From Lysobacterales bacterium (GTDB lineage: Bacteria; Pseudomonadota; Gammaproteobacteria; Xanthomonadales; SZUA-36): DNA of 8,861 nt. Every line of letters begins with the position of its first letter. Position 1 is the stretch's first letter. Positions 6,372 to 8,861 of this stretch are shown here, in pieces. A program made the position numbers and the translations under genes. Below the pieces are notes generated by a model, which searched no databases, was not told the origin of the DNA, and was given only the letters and a program-made list of their open reading frames with translations. The DNA lies in the NCBI GenBank assembly GCA_029287515.1, contig JARFQZ010000352.1:1-8861 (forward strand), in the 5' to 3' direction.

Positions 6372-7739
6372 TCAGAGCAGGAAGTGGCTGGCCACCAGGG
6401 TGGCGATGACCCCGCCGATCATGGGCACCGATGTTCTTTTCACGATATCGAATGGCGTGACACGGGCGGCTCCGGCCACCGCGATGATGACTCCGGCCAC
6501 TGGAGAGACACTCCGGAACAGGCCGCCGGCCAGTTGTGAAGGCAGGATCAGCGAGAGCACCGGCGCATTCATCCGCGAGGCGATCCCGGGGATCATGCCG
6601 GCGAAACTGAACAGAGCCGCGTTGCCTGAACCGGTCAGCAAGGCGGTAAGGCCCAGCAACAACACCAGCGCCACGGCCATCACGCCACTTCCCATGGCCA
6701 GACCCTCGACCAGCGCAACCAATGAATCGATCAGCCCCGTGGCCTTGACGCCCTCCGCGAAGATTCCGGCCGCCACGATCAACGTGACCACGGTGGCAAA
6801 AATGTCGCCCATGCCTTTGAAAAAATGCACGATGCCGCCGAGTGCATCACGCAAGCTGCGGTGCCTCACAGCCTCGCAGGACATGCCGACGGCGAGGCTG
6901 ATCAGCATGGCGGTGACCACGTCCAGGCGTATGGTTTTCATCACCAGCGGGCTGAACACGAACAGCAGCACCAGCGGAAGGATCGGCAGCAGAGCGTAGA
7001 GTCGTGGTGCAGATTCCTGGTCGGCTTCGCTGTCCTGCAAATCCTGCAGCTTTTGCCCGCTGGGTTCGGGCTCCACGCGGTCGCAGTGCCTCTGCCAGAA
7101 GAAGTGCAGAACGGCCACCACCGGTATGACGACGACTGACACCCTGAGCTGGTGGCGCACAAAGTACTCAATCGGGGATATGCCGATGGTCTCAGCTGCG
7201 ACGTTGGAGGCCGCCGAGGCGGGGCCCAGGTCCAGGCAGGCCGTTGTTCCGATCACCGCAGCGGCCGCGACTGGCCGAATGCCAAGTTGCACCAGTGTTG
7301 GGTACATCGCGACCAGCAACAGCATGGCCAGGCCGGCGGCGCTGGGGATGAAGATGTTGAGAAACTGGCCTGCGACGTAAGTGATCGCCAGCAGGGTATA
7401 AGGGTTACTGACCCGCGACAGCGGCCGGGTCGACAACTGCACCAGCGCGGTCGATGCCGAGATGGCCGACATGTAGCGGGCGAATCCACCGGCCGCCATA
7501 ATGATCATGCCGATCCGGGCAACTCGGCTGGAAAAGGCCTCGCTGACCATTGCGAACAGGTCGAAAGCGAACAGCCCGGTAATGGACTCCGCCTCGCCGG
7601 ACTCGCCAGTCACCAAGCCGGCGACGTGCGTCGTGATCAGCAGGGCGAACCCGGAAAGAAACAGGGTCGCATGCGTCTGGTATCGGCGGACCACCAGGAA
7701 AACGGTGAGCGCGATAATGAGGAGAGCGAGGATTTGCAT
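6372..7739 (-). CDS. dcuC: DcuC-family C4-dicarboxylate transporter
   Basis: A 455-residue inner-membrane protein with many hydrophobic segments, close in length to E. coli DcuC (461). DcuC exchanges or exports C4-dicarboxylates such as succinate and fumarate. Similarity to E. coli DcuC is clear at HFFWQRHCDR (about 202-211), GMGDIFATVVTLIVAAGIFA (309-328), TGSGNA (369-374), SPVAGVIIAVAG (412-423) and PFDIVKRTSVP (429-439). A hydrophilic acidic loop (about 211-236) splits two hydrophobic halves. The start at 7739 gives MQILALLIIALTVFL directly at the first membrane segment. The longer reading to 7916 adds 59 non-membrane residues that overlap the divergent SGNH gene and is rejected. There is no Shine-Dalgarno. 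Substrate is inferred from the family; other anion substrates are possible. Confidence 0.9.
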   Translation of the reverse strand: MQILALLIIALTVFLVVRRYQTHATLFLSGFALLITTHVAGLVTGESGEAESITGLFAFDLFAMVSEAFSSRVARIGMIIMAAGGFARYMSAISASTALVQLSTRPLSRVSNPYTLLAITYVAGQFLNIFIPSAAGLAMLLLVAMYPTLVQLGIRPVAAAAVIGTTACLDLGPASAASNVAAETIGISPIEYFVRHQLRVSVVVIPVVAVLHFFWQRHCDRVEPEPSGQKLQDLQDSEADQESAPRLYALLPILPLVLLFVFSPLVMKTIRLDVVTAMLISLAVGMSCEAVRHRSLRDALGGIVHFFKGMGDIFATVVTLIVAAGIFAEGVKATGLIDSLVALVEGLAMGSGVMAVALVLLLGLTALLTGSGNAALFSFAGMIPGIASRMNAPVLSLILPSQLAGGLFRSVSPVAGVIIAVAGAARVTPFDIVKRTSVPMIGGVIATLVASHFLL

Positions 7740-7749
7740 ATGGCCGCTG

Positions 7750-7778
7750 AGTATAGAACCGGGGTTTCGAGTGTACAA
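7750..7778 (-). promoter_or_regulatory. Putative promoter for the DcuC-family gene
   Basis: On the minus strand, TTGTAC (7778-7773, 3 of 6 to the -35) and TATACT (7755-7750, 5 of 6 to the -10) are separated by 17 bases. Initiation near 7743 would leave only a few bases before the ATG at 7739, i.e. a nearly leaderless mRNA, in line with the missing Shine-Dalgarno. Confidence 0.45.
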
Positions 7779-7779
7779 T
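7752..7779 (+). promoter_or_regulatory. Putative promoter for the SGNH hydrolase gene
   Basis: TACAAT (7774-7779, 5 of 6 to the -10) lies 6 bases before the ATG at 7786, with TATAGA (7752-7757, 3 of 6) 16 bases upstream as a weak -35. It overlaps the opposing promoter: this -10 shares bases with the minus-strand -35 and the reverse. Initiation at or next to the ATG would give a leaderless mRNA. Confidence 0.35.
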
Positions 7780-7785
7780 GCGCAG

Positions 7786-8556
7786 ATGCCATTCGCCCGA
7801 CCCAGGAACATTATCGCTGCGCTATTATTTTGCCTGTTCGCAGCTGCGGCGCAGGCGAAGGAAACACCGCTCGTCACGCGGGTCGACGCCCCGGACAGTA
7901 TCCTGTTTGTCGGCAACAGCTTTACCTTTTACAACAACGCGATCTACACCCACCTGAGGAAACTGTTGGTGGCCGATGACCCTGCGACCCGGCAGGCCAT
8001 TTTCCTGAAGTCGATGACCATTTCGGGGGCCGTTTTAGCGGATCACCGCGGTGGGCTGGATCAGACGCTGCAGAGCCGGGACTGGGACGTGGTGGTGCTG
8101 CAGGGCCACAGCAGGGAGGCCATCGACGAGCAAATGGCGGCTGGTTTTACCTCGACCGTAGCAGAATTCACCAGGGAAATCCGCAAGCACGGGGCAGAGC
8201 CAGTGCTGTTCATGACCTGGGCTTATTCAGATGATCCAGGAATGATCTCCGGCCTGTCCCGCGCCTTCACCCGGATTGGCAATGAACTGCAAGTGATGGT
8301 GATTCCGGTCGGGCTGGTTTTCCAGCACGCCCTGGGCCAGGTTCCGGGGGTTACGCTTCATGACCCCGATAAAGTTCACCCTTCATTGGAAGGAACCTAC
8401 CTCGCTGCCGCGGTGTTCTATGCAGCGCTGTTCGGCAAATCCCCGGTGGAGTTGGATTACACGGCCGGGCTGGATGCGGTTCAGGCGAGAGGCTTGAGGG
8501 AGGTCGCCTGGCAGATGGTGCGTGAATATTTCCAGGGCGGTTCCTGGCCCAGATAG
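7786..8556 (+). CDS. Secreted SGNH/GDSL-type hydrolase (DUF4886-like)
   Basis: A 256-residue SGNH-fold hydrolase with a signal peptide (residues 1-24, ending AAAQA), so probably exported to the periplasm or beyond; an esterase or deacylase role is likely. Block I is ILFVGNSFTFYNN with nucleophile S45. Block II Gly is probably G81 (TISGAVL). Block V is D195-K-V-H198-P. The usual GxND block III is replaced by VVVLQGHS (103-109), as in DUF4886-like members that have VVLQ at this place. The ATG at 7786 begins the signal peptide. An in-frame GTG at 7771 with GGGG upstream is an alternative that adds five residues. The longer reading from 7501 overlaps the divergent transporter gene and is rejected. 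It is convergent with the HD-domain gene, 17 bases apart. Confidence 0.85.
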   Translation: MPFARPRNIIAALLFCLFAAAAQAKETPLVTRVDAPDSILFVGNSFTFYNNAIYTHLRKLLVADDPATRQAIFLKSMTISGAVLADHRGGLDQTLQSRDWDVVVLQGHSREAIDEQMAAGFTSTVAEFTREIRKHGAEPVLFMTWAYSDDPGMISGLSRAFTRIGNELQVMVIPVGLVFQHALGQVPGVTLHDPDKVHPSLEGTYLAAAVFYAALFGKSPVELDYTAGLDAVQARGLREVAWQMVREYFQGGSWPR

Positions 8557-8561
8557 TCGCG

Positions 8562-8575
8562 GAACCAATTGGTTC
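8562..8575. repeat. Perfect 14-bp palindrome between convergent genes
   Basis: GAACCAATTGGTTC is a perfect inverted repeat in the 17-base gap between the SGNH gene and the HD-domain gene, and it includes two bases of the latter's stop codon. As RNA it could form a 5-bp stem with an AAUU loop, too weak and without a U run for a standard terminator. It may be a protein-binding site or chance. Confidence 0.35.
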
Positions 8576-8861
8576 AGAGAATTTCTTCCCGAAGATTATC
8601 CAGGTATTCGCGCATCAGGTCCGCACGCCGGTGCGCTTCGGCGCGTCCTGCATCTGTCTGCATCGTATCAGGCAGCTTGAACAGCTTGTTGTAGAAATGG
8701 TCGATGGTGTACAGCGAATCATCCGGTTCCCGGTCGTCGCAGAACGGATCGTTGGCATCGCACAGCGGGCGGTTCAGGTGGCCGCCGACCAGCAGGCAGC
8801 GGGCAATGCCGATGGCGCCCAATGAATCGAGACGGTCGGCGTCCTGGACGATTTGGGCTTC
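8574..8861 (-). CDS. HD-domain phosphohydrolase, YedJ/YpgQ type (5' end outside window)
   Basis: The C-terminal 95 residues of an HD-superfamily metal-dependent phosphohydrolase. The frame is open to the right edge, where it reads [20 protein letters not shown]. This matches the E. coli YedJ segment [20 protein letters not shown] and contains the downstream metal-binding Asp of the HD fold (QDADRL). Later [19 protein letters not shown] matches YedJ YALDHFQTKLLKLPQTMQT. The HD motif itself lies outside the window. Related proteins act on nucleotides or similar phosphate compounds, and the substrate here is unknown. An apparent start at 8822 is a TTG inside the conserved DSLGAIG stretch, not a true start. 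Confidence 0.9.
   Translation of the reverse strand, partial: [95 protein letters not shown]

Noticed and set aside
6400..6999. 199-codon plus-strand open frame
   Set aside because: It is antisense to conserved DcuC coding sequence and low-complexity in Ala, Thr and Pro, as expected for a GC-rich shadow frame.
7501..7785. 95-residue N-terminal extension of the SGNH hydrolase
   Set aside because: It is antisense to the 5' part of the DcuC-type gene, and the signal peptide begins at 7786.
7740..7916. 59-residue N-terminal extension of the DcuC-type protein
   Set aside because: It overlaps the start, signal peptide and block I of the divergent SGNH gene, and it lies before a natural first membrane segment beginning at 7739.
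7152..7979. Long plus-strand open frame of 275 codons antisense to the transporter
   Set aside because: Its composition is rich in Gln, Arg and Gly without any domain, and it mirrors the DcuC-type gene, which is strongly supported.

Overview
The window looks like chromosomal DNA of a GC-rich gammaproteobacterium. The main reason is the rnr-rlmB pair at the left edge, arranged as in Escherichia coli and close to the E. coli proteins in sequence. The right edge carries a YedJ-type HD hydrolase that also resembles its E. coli relative. No species can be named from sequence alone. No RNA gene, CRISPR array, insertion sequence or prophage was seen, and the DNA is almost entirely coding.

Plus strand, 1-4556: one long run of tightly spaced genes. 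The 3' end of rnr (RNase R) overlaps rlmB (23S rRNA G2251 2'-O-methyltransferase) by 4 bases, and rlmB overlaps a guanine-deaminase-like CDA-fold deaminase by 4 bases. A nitrilase-superfamily enzyme follows after 18 bases, then a periplasmic alpha-carbonic anhydrase after 63 bases and a variant GTP cyclohydrolase II after 19 bases. Housekeeping RNA genes are therefore continued by four small-molecule enzymes. Two of these (deaminase, nitrilase) would release ammonia, and two act on guanine compounds. A shared nitrogen or purine/pterin route is a hypothesis only.

Plus strand, 4557-6370: a 103-base intergenic region holds a LysR-type dyad of the T-N11-A form and a spaced 10-bp direct repeat. 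It lies upstream of a LysR regulator that probably starts at TTG. The regulator overlaps an alpha/beta hydrolase by 8 bases, so the two should be co-translated.

6372-8556: a DcuC-family dicarboxylate transporter on the minus strand ends one base from the hydrolase. It is divergent from a secreted SGNH/GDSL hydrolase. Only 46 bases separate the two start codons. Neither has a good Shine-Dalgarno sequence, and overlapping promoter-like boxes suggest short-leader or leaderless transcripts.

8557-8861: a 17-base convergent gap carries a perfect 14-bp palindrome. The C-terminal part of a YedJ/YpgQ-type HD-domain phosphohydrolase follows on the minus strand and runs off the right edge.

No complete novel defence or mobile system was seen. 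The most interesting points are the variant GTP cyclohydrolase II, its unusual operon, and the compact regulatory regions.
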